Part shown: piece after piece, positions 43,012 to 51,827 of the stretch
Numbering within the stretch: the first letter of the stretch is position 1
Layout: each line of letters starts with the position of its first letter
Source of the DNA: Streptomyces sp. NBC_00878
Lineage (GTDB): Bacteria; Actinomycetota; Actinomycetes; Streptomycetales; Streptomycetaceae
DNA length: 64,000 bases
Assembly (NCBI RefSeq): GCF_026341515.1
Contig: NZ_JAPEOK010000001.1
Location: forward strand, 2,480,001 to 2,544,000
Direction: 5' to 3'
Notes under the pieces: generated by a model
Databases searched by the model: none
What the model was told of the DNA's origin: nothing
Seen by the model: only the letters and a program-made list of their open reading frames with translations
Position numbers and translations under genes: made by a program

Positions 43012-43091
43012 GCGGACTGAACTGGGTGGACCGAGCGGATCCGCGCGAGTCTGCGCGGGACCGAAATGCGGCGCCCCCGTAGCGTGTTCGT

Positions 43092-44492
43092 ATGGACATG
43101 AGCCCCGTGAGCCGTACGAAGGAACGCCTGGTGGTCGTCGGTGGGGACGCGGCGGGCATGTCCGCCGCGTCCCAGGCACGCCGTCTGAAGGGCCTCGACG
43201 AGCTGGAGATCGTGGCGTTCGAGCGGGGCCACTTCAGCTCCTACTCGGCCTGTGGCATCCCCTACTGGGTCGGCGGTGACGTCGCGGAGCGGGACCAGTT
43301 GATCGCGCGGTCACCGGAGGAGCACCGGGCGCGCGGGATCGACCTGCGGATGCGTACGGAGGTCACGGAACTCGACGTCGCCGGCGGCCGCGTACGCTCC
43401 CGGGACCTGGAGTCCGGGGACGAGGCGTGGACGTCGTACGACAAGCTCGTGCTCGCGACGGGCGCGCACCCGATGCGGCCATCGCTGCCGGGCATCGACG
43501 CACCAGGGGTGCACGGCGTGCAGACCCTCGACGACGGTCAGGCCCTCCTCGACACGCTGGCCCGTACGGCGGGCCGCCGCGCGGTGGTGATCGGCGCGGG
43601 TTACATCGGCGTGGAGATGGCCGAGGCGCTGATCAACCGCGGGTACGAGGTGACGGTCGTCAACCGCGGCCAGGAACCCATGTCGACGCTGGACCCGGAC
43701 ATGGGCCGGCTGGTGCACGTGGAGATGGAGGGCCTCGGCATCACGATGGTGAACGACGCCGAGGTCACCAAGATCCTTACCGGCGCGGACGGCCGGGCCC
43801 GGGCGGTCGTCACGGAGGACGCCGAGTACCCGGCGGACGTGGTGGTCCTGGGCATCGGTGTCCGCCCCGAGACCGCGCTCGCCGAGAGCGCGGGGCTGCC
43901 GCTGGGCGACCACCGCGGGCTGCTGACCGATCTGGCGATGCGGGTGCGCGGGCACGAGAACATCTGGGCGGGCGGCGACTGCGTCGAGGTCCTCGACCTG
44001 GTCTCGGGCCGCGAACGCCACATCGCCCTCGGCACCCACGCGAACAAGCACGGCCAGGTGATCGGCACGAACGTCGGCGGCGGTTACGCCACGTTCCCCG
44101 GCGTCGTCGGCACGGCGGTCAGCAAGGTCTGCGCTCTGGAGATCGCCCGCACCGGCCTGCGCGAGAAGGACGCCCGCCGGGCGGGCCTCCAGTTCGAAAC
44201 GGTCACCATCGAGTCGACGAGCCGCGCGGGCTACTACCCGGGCGCCGGCCTCATGACGGTCAAGATGCTCGCCGAACGCCGCACCGGCCGCCTCCTCGGC
44301 GTCCAGATCGTCGGCCAGGAGGGCGCCGCCAAACGCGTCGACATCGCCGCGGTGGCACTCACCGCCTGCATGACGGTGGAACAGATGACAGCCCTGGACC
44401 TCGGCTACGCCCCACCGTTCTCCCCGGTCTGGGACCCCATCCTGGTAGCGGCCCGCAAGGCGGTAACGGCGGTACGGGGAAGGACGACCTAG
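43092..44492 (+). CDS. Pyridine nucleotide-disulfide oxidoreductase, CoA-disulfide reductase/NADH oxidase type
   Basis: A 466-residue flavoprotein. FAD motif VVVGGDAAGMSAASQARR, then the single redox cysteine in FSSYSACGIPYWVGG, the position used by CoA-disulfide reductases and NADH oxidases. The NAD(P)H motif is VIGAGYIGVEMAEALINRGYEV. A second FAD contact is NIWAGGDCVEV and the dimer domain closes with LGYAPPFSPVWDPILVAA. The motif VVGGDAAG with aspartate after GG recurs in actinobacteria. It could reduce CoA disulfide or oxygen; the sequence alone does not decide. A repeat-derived hairpin follows the stop. Confidence 0.9.
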   Translation: MDMSPVSRTKERLVVVGGDAAGMSAASQARRLKGLDELEIVAFERGHFSSYSACGIPYWVGGDVAERDQLIARSPEEHRARGIDLRMRTEVTELDVAGGRVRSRDLESGDEAWTSYDKLVLATGAHPMRPSLPGIDAPGVHGVQTLDDGQALLDTLARTAGRRAVVIGAGYIGVEMAEALINRGYEVTVVNRGQEPMSTLDPDMGRLVHVEMEGLGITMVNDAEVTKILTGADGRARAVVTEDAEYPADVVVLGIGVRPETALAESAGLPLGDHRGLLTDLAMRVRGHENIWAGGDCVEVLDLVSGRERHIALGTHANKHGQVIGTNVGGGYATFPGVVGTAVSKVCALEIARTGLREKDARRAGLQFETVTIESTSRAGYYPGAGLMTVKMLAERRTGRLLGVQIVGQEGAAKRVDIAAVALTACMTVEQMTALDLGYAPPFSPVWDPILVAARKAVTAVRGRTT

Positions 44493-44500
44493 CCATATCA

Positions 44501-44554
44501 GGGGCGCGGGGCTGTATCGATGTGCGGCTCCGCCGCGTGGGCGCGACAAGCCCC
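44501..44554. repeat. Dispersed Streptomyces repeat, copy 2
   Basis: GGGGCGCGGGGCTGTATCGA followed by TGTGCGGCTCCGCCGCGTGG and GCGCGACAAGCCCC. This is the uninterrupted form of the copy at 39439-39529. It lies between convergent genes, 8 bp after a stop codon. Confidence 0.85.
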
Positions 44555-44647
44555 GACGGGCCGTCGGCCAAGCCACGACCTCAGCCGCCCCAGGGGCGCG
44601 GGGAACTGCGCGACCAGCCACGGCGAACCCGCAGCAGACAACGCACC

Positions 44648-45013
44648 TCAGGCCCCTTGAGCCGACCCATTGCCGTTGATCTTCTCTATGGCCTGCCGAG
44701 CCTGCTCCCCGGGCGACCGCGTCAGCGACGAGACCGTGGACACCGCAGGCGCCGACATCGCAGGCGGCGACACCGCCGACGACGGCGGCATCGGCGGCGC
44801 CTGCTGAGGCCGCGCATGCGACCCCGCCTGCCGGCTCCGCAGCCGGTGGCTCACCGCCTCGTCCAACGTCACGGGCCGCTGCATACTGGCGGCCAGCCGA
44901 CCGGCCTCCTGGCCGAGCGCGGCCACGTCCTCCCACGGCAGCCTGACGACAAGGGCAAGCTCCGCCTCTCCGTCCGGCGTGGCGATCAGGGGCTGAGTGA
45001 CTCGGTCGTTCAT
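44648..45013 (-). CDS. Conserved small hypothetical protein
   Basis: A 121-residue protein. The first 65 residues form a compact alpha/beta unit (ELALVVRLPWEDVAALGQEAGRLAASMQRPVTLDEAVSHRL), and the rest is Pro/Ser/Ala-rich and likely disordered. ATG 45013 follows GAGGAACAGG. It is divergent from the rhomboid gene and convergent with the flavoprotein gene. I recognise no family; codon use supports a real gene. Confidence 0.6.
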   Translation of the reverse strand: MNDRVTQPLIATPDGEAELALVVRLPWEDVAALGQEAGRLAASMQRPVTLDEAVSHRLRSRQAGSHARPQQAPPMPPSSAVSPPAMSAPAVSTVSSLTRSPGEQARQAIEKINGNGSAQGA

Positions 45014-45117
45014 TGACCTGTTCCTCACGAGTTGCTTGGATCACGGGCGGTTGCCGAGACATACGCACACACCCGCGCTCCTGTTCAGAGTCCCCCGAAC
45101 CCGGGCAGAATTTCCCC

Positions 45118-45936
45118 GTGGTCATACCCGTCCATGACGTGAATCCGGTCCGGCGCACGCCGTATGTGACGTACGCGCTGATCGCCGCCAACTTCGTGGT
45201 GTTCCTGGCCACTCCGGGTGCGGCGGGCTCGATCGGCGGTGAGAGCGGTCTGGCCCAGCTGTGCCATCTCCAGGCGTTCCTGGACCACTGGGCGGCGGTG
45301 CCGCGCGAGCTGATCCACAACCAGACACCGACGGTCGTCCCCACCGGTGACGTGGGCGTGGGATCCGGAGGCCCCGGCTGCGTGGTGGGCCCGCCGGGCT
45401 ACGACAAGTCGCCCCCGCTGTCGGTCCTCACGGCGATGTTCCTGCACGGCAGCTGGCTGCACCTGCTCGGCAACATGCTGTTCCTGCTGATCTTCGGCAA
45501 CAACATCGAGGACCGCCTCGGCCACGTCCGCTACGTGCTGTTCTACGTGGCCTGCGGCTACGCGGCGGCGTACGGCTTCGCCTTCGTCAACGCCGACTCC
45601 GGCGACCCGCTGATCGGCGCGTCGGGCGCGATCGCGGGCGTCCTGGGCGCGTATCTGGTGCTCTATCCGAAGGCCAGGGTCTGGGTCCTCGTCCCGTTCC
45701 TGATCTTCCTGCCGCTGCGCCTGCCCGCCTGGATGGTGCTGGGCTCCTGGTTCGTCCTCCAGGCGGTGTACTCGTCCGGCACGGGCGTGTCCGAGGCAGG
45801 CACCGTCGCGTACGTGGCCCACGTCGTCGGCTTCCTGGCAGGCATGCTCCTCGCCTGGCCCCTGCGCCCCGGCACCCCACCACCACCCGAGCCACGCGGC
45901 CTGCTGTGGGGCAGACGCGCGCGACCGCGGTGGTGA
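45118..45936 (+). CDS. Rhomboid-family intramembrane serine protease
   Basis: A 272-residue membrane protein with six to seven helices. The rhomboid catalytic serine lies in LIGASGAIAGVLGAYL and the histidine in AYVAHVVGFLAGML; FLHGSWLHLLGNMLFLLIFGNNIEDRLG is the conserved second-helix region. An extracellular loop of about 70 residues (EST... GSGGPGCVVGPPGY) separates helix 1 from helix 2. The GTG at 45118 has no strong binding site, so translation could be weak or leaderless. Its stop is next to the convergent hemE stop (1-bp gap). Confidence 0.9.
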   Translation: MVIPVHDVNPVRRTPYVTYALIAANFVVFLATPGAAGSIGGESGLAQLCHLQAFLDHWAAVPRELIHNQTPTVVPTGDVGVGSGGPGCVVGPPGYDKSPPLSVLTAMFLHGSWLHLLGNMLFLLIFGNNIEDRLGHVRYVLFYVACGYAAAYGFAFVNADSGDPLIGASGAIAGVLGAYLVLYPKARVWVLVPFLIFLPLRLPAWMVLGSWFVLQAVYSSGTGVSEAGTVAYVAHVVGFLAGMLLAWPLRPGTPPPPEPRGLLWGRRARPRW

Positions 45937-45937
45937 A

Positions 45938-47005
45938 CTAGCGCGCGGTGCGCGTGTGGACGTACTCGACGAGCCGCGTCAACGCGTCCGGATCCATCGA
46001 CGGCAGGACACCGTGCCCGAGATTGAAGATGTGCCCCTCCAGACCGGCCGCGGCGTCGAGGACCTCCTGGGTCTTCTCCTCGACGGCCTCGGTCGGGGCG
46101 AAGAGCACGGCAGGGTCGAGGTTGCCCTGGAGCGCCTTGCCGGGCCCGACCCGCCGGGCGGCCTCGTCGAGCGGGACGCGCCAGTCGACTCCGACGACAT
46201 CCGCACCGGCCTCGCCCATCAGCCCGAGCAGCTCACCGGTGCCGACCCCGAAGTGGATGCGCGGCACGCCGTACTCCTCGACGGCCTTGAACACCTTCGT
46301 CGAGGCGGGCATCACGGACCGCCGGTAGTCGGCGGGTGCGAGCGCGCCGACCCAGGAGTCGAAGAGCTGGACGGCACTGGCCCCCGCCTCGATCTGCACC
46401 TTGAGGAAGGCCGCCGTGATGTCCGCGAGCCGGTCGAGCAGGTCGGCCCACAGCTGCGGGTCGCCGTACATGAGCGCCTTGGTGTGCTCGTGGTTGCGGG
46501 ACGGGCCGCCCTCCACGAGGTAGCTGGCGAGCGTGAAGGGCGCGCCGGCGAAGCCGATGAGGGGTGTCGGGCCGAGTTCGCGGGTGAGCAGCCCGATCGC
46601 CTCGGTGACGTACGAGACGTCGTCGGGCGTCAGCTCGCGCAGCTGGGCGAGGTCGGCGCGGGAGCGGATCGGCTTGGCGACGACCGGACCCACACCGGGC
46701 TTGATGTCGAGGTCGACACCGATGGCCTTCAGGGGTACGACGATGTCGCTGAAGTAGATCGCCGCGTCCACGTCGTGCCGCCGTACCGGCTGGAGCGTGA
46801 TCTCGGTGACCAGTTCGGGGCGCATGCAGGACTCCAGCATGGGGATGCCCTCGCGCACTTTCAGATACTCGGGCAGTGACCGCCCGGCCTGCCGCATGAA
46901 CCACACGGGCGTGTGCGGCACGGGCTCGCGCCGGCACGCCTTGAGGAAGGTGGAGTCGTACGTCGCTGTCGGCTGCTGGCCCTTGGGGCGGTCAATGGCG
47001 CTCAC
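45938..47005 (-). CDS. hemE: Uroporphyrinogen decarboxylase
   Basis: A 355-residue enzyme converting uroporphyrinogen III to coproporphyrinogen III in heme synthesis. Both family signatures are present: [15 protein letters not shown] and [17 protein letters not shown], plus [10 protein letters not shown] with the catalytic aspartate and [10 protein letters not shown] near the end. The GTG at 47005 follows GGGAGA. It shares the pathway with hemY and hemQ about 4-6 kb away. Length is typical for the family. Confidence 0.95.
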   Translation of the reverse strand: MSAIDRPKGQQPTATYDSTFLKACRREPVPHTPVWFMRQAGRSLPEYLKVREGIPMLESCMRPELVTEITLQPVRRHDVDAAIYFSDIVVPLKAIGVDLDIKPGVGPVVAKPIRSRADLAQLRELTPDDVSYVTEAIGLLTRELGPTPLIGFAGAPFTLASYLVEGGPSRNHEHTKALMYGDPQLWADLLDRLADITAAFLKVQIEAGASAVQLFDSWVGALAPADYRRSVMPASTKVFKAVEEYGVPRIHFGVGTGELLGLMGEAGADVVGVDWRVPLDEAARRVGPGKALQGNLDPAVLFAPTEAVEEKTQEVLDAAAGLEGHIFNLGHGVLPSMDPDALTRLVEYVHTRTAR

Positions 47006-47087
47006 GCCGAAAAGTCTCCCACGGCCGCACGGCCCCCCGTCCCGGGTACGGCCGCGCCAGGAGCCGGTGCGCGCACCCCGGTTCGGG

Positions 47088-47756
47088 TCAGCGGGACTGC
47101 GGGCCCCGGCGCTGCGGGAGGCTGACGACGGAGGCGTCGCCCGGGGCGGCCGGGGGCAGGCCGGCGATCTGGGCCAGGAGGTCGCACCAGGAGGCCAGGT
47201 GGGAGGCCGTGTCGGGCACACCGCCCAGGCCTTCGCGGGGTGTCCAGGAGGCGCGGATCTCGATCTGGGAGTTCGGCGGGCGGTCCGCGAGGCCGCCGAA
47301 GTAGTGGGAGCCGGCCCGGGTGACCGTGCCGCTGGGTTCGCCGTAGGAGAGGCCGCGGGCCTGGAGCGCGCCGGTCAGCCAGGACCAGCAGACCTCGGGG
47401 AGCAGCGGGTCGGCGGCCATCTCGGGCTCCAGCTCCGCGCGGACCAGGGTCACCAGGCGGAACGAGCCCTGCCAGGCGTCGTGCCCGGCCGGGTCGTGGA
47501 GCAGGACGAGTCGGCCGTCGGCCAGATCCTCGTCGTCGTCGACGACCGTGGCCTCCAGTGCGTAGGCGAAGGGGGCGAGTCGCTTCGGCGGTTTCGTCGG
47601 GTCGATCTCGATCTGCGGCCGCAGCCGTGCGGCTCCCAACGCGTCGACGGCGGCCCGGAAAGGCAGCGGGGCCGCCTCCATCGCATCCCGCTCCCCCTCC
47701 TTCGAGTCGTCCATCCCGCCAGCGCCGTCCGACAGTCGTCCCTGAGCCGCAGCCAT
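47088..47756 (-). CDS. DUF3000 protein
   Basis: A 222-residue actinobacterial protein of unknown function (DUF3000). The conserved domain spans most of the protein after residue 25 ([40 protein letters not shown], then [34 protein letters not shown]). It regularly sits between hemE and the orphan regulator in Streptomyces. ATG 47756 lacks a good binding site; ATG 47714 or 47684 are possible. Confidence 0.85.
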   Translation of the reverse strand: MAAAQGRLSDGAGGMDDSKEGERDAMEAAPLPFRAAVDALGAARLRPQIEIDPTKPPKRLAPFAYALEATVVDDDEDLADGRLVLLHDPAGHDAWQGSFRLVTLVRAELEPEMAADPLLPEVCWSWLTGALQARGLSYGEPSGTVTRAGSHYFGGLADRPPNSQIEIRASWTPREGLGGVPDTASHLASWCDLLAQIAGLPPAAPGDASVVSLPQRRGPQSR

Positions 47757-48180
47757 GCGGGGAAGATTAAGGGGAACGGAGCCTCCGCGCAGGGAGAGAC
47801 ACCCGTGCGCGGGACCACTGTCCGGATCACGCCGTGCGAACACGGCACTACTTCTGGGGTTTTGAGGCCTTGGTCCGCCTCCGGCTCCTTGGGGTTTTGA
47901 GGGCTTGGTCCGCCTCCGGGGCGCGTGGGCGTGTGGCCAAACGCTCGTAGCCCTTTGTCGATACGGCCACTTTCAGCCGCGTATCGAAGCGGAGCGAACT
48001 CGTTTCGATCTTCGGATGATCGATCGCCCGTCCGAATTGCACGCATTGTTACTCACCAAATCGTGATCATTCTCTAAAGGCGGACGGGTTTGATGCCGAA
48101 GACCTCTGTGACCTTGAAAGCACGGTTCGTCCCGGCTCCATCCCCACAGCCGGTCCCCGTCCCCCACCCCAGGAGGCCTG
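47757..48180. other. Intergenic region, 424 bp, promoter-rich
   Basis: This separates divergent DUF3000 and response regulator genes. It includes a 35-bp-period direct repeat (47855-47919), an AT-richer stretch from about 47940 to 48080 that should contain the promoters, and a CGATC/GATCG inverted repeat near 48018-48034. I see no gene. Confidence 0.5.
47855..47919. repeat. Two direct copies of a 30-bp segment, 35-bp period
   Basis: TGGGGTTTTGAGGCCTTGGT followed by CCGCCTCCGG occurs at 47855-47884 and, with one change (GGGC for GGCC), at 47890-47919. It lies upstream of both divergent genes and could bind a regulator or be a recent duplication. Confidence 0.75.
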
Positions 48181-48843
48181 GTGTCCGTTCTCCTCGAGCA
48201 GCCCGCAAGCCTGGTCGCCTACCGCCCGAACAAGCCGACCGCGATGGTGGTCGTGGCCGATCCCCGTGTGCGCTCCACCGTCACCCGCCACCTGTGGGCG
48301 CTCGGTGTTCGCGACGTGATCGAGGCCTCGTCCGTCGCGGAGGCTCGTCCCCGCATCGGCAACCCCCGCGACATCTGTGTCGCAGACGTCCATCTCCCCG
48401 ACGGCTCCGGCCTCACGCTCCTGTCCGAAACCCGGGCCGCGGGCTGGCCGAACGGCCTGGCCCTCTCCGCCGCCGACGACATCGGCGCCGTACGCAACGC
48501 CCTCGCGGGCGGCGTCAAGGGCTACGTCGTCACCGGCACCCGTACGAACCTGGGGCTGCCCACCCGACCGGGCGCCGCCCCGATCGGCTCGGCCGCCGCC
48601 CGTATGCACCGCCGCCCCCCGGGGTCCCCGAGCCACCCGGGCGGCTACCGCGAGCTGTCCGGCCGTGAGGTCGAGGTGCTCCGGCTGGTGGCGGAGGGCC
48701 AGTCGAACAAGGCCATCGGCGTCTCGATGGGCCTGTCCGCGCTGACCGTCAAGAGCCACCTCGCCCGCATCGCCCGCAAGCTCGGCACGGGCGACCGCGC
48801 CGGCATGGTCGCGGTCGCCCTGCGCACGGGAATCATCCACTGA
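48181..48843 (+). CDS. Orphan response regulator, LuxR/NarL type
   Basis: A 220-residue regulator starting at GTG 48181 behind AGGAGG. The receiver (about 18-118) keeps the phospho-acceptor region ICVADVHLPDGSG and the lysine in GGVKGYVV, but has only one acidic residue in the first strand (VVVADPRVR). An about 40-residue flexible linker precedes the LuxR-type HTH (about 157-215: LSGREVEVLRLVAEGQSNKAIGVSMGLSALTVKSHLARIARKLG). No histidine kinase is adjacent. This gene is conserved between hemE/DUF3000 and rnd in Streptomyces by recall. Target genes are unknown. Confidence 0.9.
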   Translation: MSVLLEQPASLVAYRPNKPTAMVVVADPRVRSTVTRHLWALGVRDVIEASSVAEARPRIGNPRDICVADVHLPDGSGLTLLSETRAAGWPNGLALSAADDIGAVRNALAGGVKGYVVTGTRTNLGLPTRPGAAPIGSAAARMHRRPPGSPSHPGGYRELSGREVEVLRLVAEGQSNKAIGVSMGLSALTVKSHLARIARKLGTGDRAGMVAVALRTGIIH

Positions 48844-48964
48844 CCACGGTCGGCAGCTCCTCTCCCCCGACCACGCAACGGAACCACGCGCTCCATATGA
48901 ACCGGATGAACCGGGATCGCCCCTTGATTCACGATTCACTGACCTGACTGGTTTACGACCCTCG

Positions 48965-49000
48965 GACGCCCGTCGACGGAACGTTCCGTCGACGGGCGTC
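48965..49000. terminator. 36-bp perfect palindrome
   Basis: From GACGCCCGTCGACGGAAC (48965-48982) the sequence continues as its exact reverse complement to 49000, with no loop bases. As RNA it gives a long hairpin; it lies 122 bp after the regulator stop and 25 bp before the RNase D start, so it probably ends the regulator transcript. Confidence 0.7.
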
Positions 49001-49025
49001 GTCGATACACAGATACGCTTGACAC

Positions 49026-50318
49026 GTGACCGACGCCCAAGAGACCGCAGCAGACAGTTCACTGCGAACCACCGGAGGCGCTCCTCCGGACGACGTCGAA
49101 TCGGCGCCGATCCCCTTGCTGGAGCCCCGCGACGGAATTCCGCCGGTAATCGCCGACGAGGCCTCCCTCGCCGAGGTGATCGCCGCGTTCGAGGCCGGCA
49201 GCGGCCCCGTCGCCGTGGACGCCGAGCGAGCCTCCGGATATCGCTACGGCCAGCGCGCGTATCTGGTCCAGCTGCGCCGCGAGGGCGCGGGCACCGCGCT
49301 CATCGATCCCGTCGCCTGCCCCGACCTGTCCGGCCTCGGCGAGGCACTGTCGGGGGTGGAGTGGGTACTGCACGCGGCCACCCAGGATCTGCCGTGTCTG
49401 CGGGAGATAGGCATGGTCCCGAGCCTCCTGTTCGACACCGAGCTGGCCGGACGGCTCGCCGGGTTCCCGCGGGTCGGCCTCGGCGCGATGGTCGAGGGCG
49501 TCCTCGGCTTCGTACTGGAGAAGGGGCACTCCGCGGTCGACTGGTCGACCCGTCCGCTGCCCGAGCCGTGGCTGCGTTACGCCGCGCTCGACGTGGAGCT
49601 GCTCGTCGATCTGCGGGACGCGCTGGAGAAGGTGCTCGACCGGCAGGGCAAGCTGGAGTGGGCCCGCCAGGAGTTCGACGCGATCGCCTCGGCGCCCCCG
49701 CCGGAGCCCCGCAAGGACCCGTGGCGCCGCACCTCCGGCATGCACAAGGTGCGCCGCCGCCGGCAGATGGCGGTCGTACGGGAGCTGTGGGAGACCCGGG
49801 ACAAGGTGGCGCAGCGCCGGGACATCTCGCCGGGCAAGGTCCTGGGGGACGCGGCCATCGTGGAAGCCGCCCTCTCACTTCCGGCCAACGTGCACGCGCT
49901 CGCCGCGCTGAACGGTTTCGGGCATCGGATGGGGCGGCGCCAGCTGGAGCAGTGGCAGGCCGCCGTCGATCGCGCGAAGGAACTGCCGGATGCCGAGCTG
50001 CCCCAGCCGGGGCAGCCGGTGACCGGGCCTCCGCCGCCGCGGGCCTGGGCGGAGAAGGACCCGGTGGCCGCGGCGCGGCTGTCGGCGGCGCGGGCCGCGG
50101 TCTCCGCGCTGGCGGAGACGCTGAACATGCCTCAGGAGAACCTGATCACTCCGGACACGGTTCGGCGCGTGTGCTGGGAGCCTCCGGCTCCCGCGGATGC
50201 CGAGTCCGTGGCCGCCGCGCTTGCCTCACACGGGGCTCGGCCCTGGCAGGTGGAGCAGGTTGCGCCGGTGCTGGTGGTGGCGCTGACCGCCGAGGCCAAG
50301 GCCAAGACCAAGGAGTGA
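49026..50318 (+). CDS. rnd: Ribonuclease D
   Basis: A 430-residue 3'-5' exoribonuclease for tRNA and stable RNA maturation. The DEDDy motifs are visible: D65 and E67 in VAVDAERA, D in HAATQDLPCL, and Y...D in LRYAALDVELL. One HRDC-like domain follows (about 225-310: RRRRQMAVVRELWETRDKVAQRRDISPGKVLGDAAIVE), then a second, shorter helical part. The GTG at 49026 lacks a good binding site and sits close after the palindrome. It is conserved next to fadA in Streptomyces by recall. Confidence 0.93.
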   Translation: MTDAQETAADSSLRTTGGAPPDDVESAPIPLLEPRDGIPPVIADEASLAEVIAAFEAGSGPVAVDAERASGYRYGQRAYLVQLRREGAGTALIDPVACPDLSGLGEALSGVEWVLHAATQDLPCLREIGMVPSLLFDTELAGRLAGFPRVGLGAMVEGVLGFVLEKGHSAVDWSTRPLPEPWLRYAALDVELLVDLRDALEKVLDRQGKLEWARQEFDAIASAPPPEPRKDPWRRTSGMHKVRRRRQMAVVRELWETRDKVAQRRDISPGKVLGDAAIVEAALSLPANVHALAALNGFGHRMGRRQLEQWQAAVDRAKELPDAELPQPGQPVTGPPPPRAWAEKDPVAAARLSAARAAVSALAETLNMPQENLITPDTVRRVCWEPPAPADAESVAAALASHGARPWQVEQVAPVLVVALTAEAKAKTKE

Positions 50319-50376
50319 ATGAAGGTGGCCCAGTCGCCGTGAGTTGTGCGGGCTCATGGCGGCTGCTGGTTCGGTG

Positions 50377-50430
50377 GGGGTTTGTCGCGCCCACGCGGCG
50401 GAGCCGCACATTGTCACAGCCCCGCGCCCC
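50377..50430. repeat. Dispersed Streptomyces repeat, copy 3 (reverse orientation)
   Basis: On the minus strand this reads GGGGCGCGGGGCTGTGACAA, then TGTGCGGCTCCGCCGCGTGG and GCGCGACAAACCCC. It matches copies 1 and 2 with a few changes. It lies between the RNase D and thiolase genes. Confidence 0.85.
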
Positions 50431-50512
50431 TACAGGGCGCCTGTGTCGGCGTCTGATCCATGGAAAGCCGTGTGACCTTCGCCGCTCCCCGCTCTGGGGG
50501 TGGGCAGGGTGG

Positions 50513-50522
50513 TTACCCGTAA
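50513..50522. promoter_or_regulatory. Possible operator before the fadAB operon
   Basis: TTACCCGTAA is a short inverted repeat (TTAC/GTAA) 78 bp upstream of the thiolase start. TetR-type fatty-acid regulators in actinobacteria bind similar TTAC..GTAA sites. The evidence is weak. Confidence 0.3.
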
Positions 50523-50600
50523 GTAGCATGGGAGGTGAGCGCGCGCTCAGGGCGTGTGTGTCGCGCAGCAGTGCCATCCCGCATCTGGAGGAGAGCCATC

Positions 50601-51827
50601 GTGCCTCGTACCGTCAGGGACGTCGTCTTCGTCGACGGCGTCCGCACCCCGTTCGGCAAGGCGGGCCCGAAGGGCATCTACCACGAGACCCGCGCCGACG
50701 ACCTCGTCGTGAAGGCGATCCGGGAGCTGCTGCGCCGCAACCCCGGTCTCGACCCGAAGAAGATCGACGAGGTCGCCATCGCCGCGACCACGCAGATCGG
50801 CGACCAGGGCCTGACGCTGGGCCGCACGGCCGGAATCCTGGCCGGGCTGCCGCAGTCCGTGCCCGGTTACTCGATCGACCGCATGTGTGCCGGTGCCCTC
50901 ACCGCGGTCACGACCACCGCGGGCTCCATCGCCTTCGGCGCGTACGACGCCGTCATCGCCGGCGGTGTCGAGCACATGGGCCGCCACCCCATGGGCGAGG
51001 GCGTGGACCCGAACCCGCGCTTCGTCAGCGACAAGCTGGTCGACGAGTCCGCCCTGTTCATGGGCATGACCGCCGAGAACCTGCACGACCGCTACCCGCA
51101 CATCACCAAGCAGCGCGCCGACGAGTACGCCGTGCGCTCGCAGGAGAAGGCCGCCAAGGCGTACGCCAACGGCAAGATCCAGCAGGACCTGGTGCCGATC
51201 TCGGTGCGCAACACCAACGCGGAGGTCGGTGAGACCGGCTGGGGCCTGGTCACCGCCGACGAGCCGATGCGCCCGGGGACCACCCTGGAGAACCTCGCCG
51301 GGCTCAAGACGCCGTTCCGCGTGCACGGCCGGGTCACCGCCGGTAACGCCGCCGGTCTGAACGACGGCGCCACCGCGTCGATCATCGCGTCCGAGGACTT
51401 CGCGCGCGAGAACGACCTGCCGGTCAGGATGCGCCTGGTCTCGTACTCCTTCGCGGGTGTCGAGCCCGAGGTGATGGGCTACGGCCCGATCCCGGCGACC
51501 GAGAAGGCCCTCGCCAAGGCGGGCCTGTCGATCGAGGACATCAACCTCTTCGAGATCAACGAGGCCTTCGCCGTCCAGGTCCTCGCGTTCCTCGACCACT
51601 ACGGCATCGCCGACGACGACGCGCGCGTCAACCAGTACGGCGGCGCCATCGCGTACGGCCACCCGCTGGCCTCCTCCGGCGTCCGGCTGATGACGCAGCT
51701 GGCCCGCCAGTTCGAGGAGCAGCCGGAGGTCCGTTACGGCCTCACCACCATGTGCGTCGGCTTCGGCATGGGCGCCACGGTGATCTGGGAGAACCCGCAC
51801 CACAAGGACGCCGGAGGCGACAAGTGA
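50601..51827 (+). CDS. fadA: Acetyl-CoA acyltransferase (3-ketoacyl-CoA thiolase)
   Basis: A 408-residue thiolase that cleaves 3-ketoacyl-CoA in beta-oxidation. The GTG at 50601 follows GGAGGAG. The acyl-carrying cysteine lies in IDRMCAGALTAV, the catalytic histidine in GGAIAYGHPLASSG, and the second cysteine in LTTMCVGFGMGATVIWE. The last codons overlap the fadB start as GTGA, so the two subunits are coupled and form the oxidation complex. Confidence 0.93.
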   Translation: MPRTVRDVVFVDGVRTPFGKAGPKGIYHETRADDLVVKAIRELLRRNPGLDPKKIDEVAIAATTQIGDQGLTLGRTAGILAGLPQSVPGYSIDRMCAGALTAVTTTAGSIAFGAYDAVIAGGVEHMGRHPMGEGVDPNPRFVSDKLVDESALFMGMTAENLHDRYPHITKQRADEYAVRSQEKAAKAYANGKIQQDLVPISVRNTNAEVGETGWGLVTADEPMRPGTTLENLAGLKTPFRVHGRVTAGNAAGLNDGATASIIASEDFARENDLPVRMRLVSYSFAGVEPEVMGYGPIPATEKALAKAGLSIEDINLFEINEAFAVQVLAFLDHYGIADDDARVNQYGGAIAYGHPLASSGVRLMTQLARQFEEQPEVRYGLTTMCVGFGMGATVIWENPHHKDAGGDK

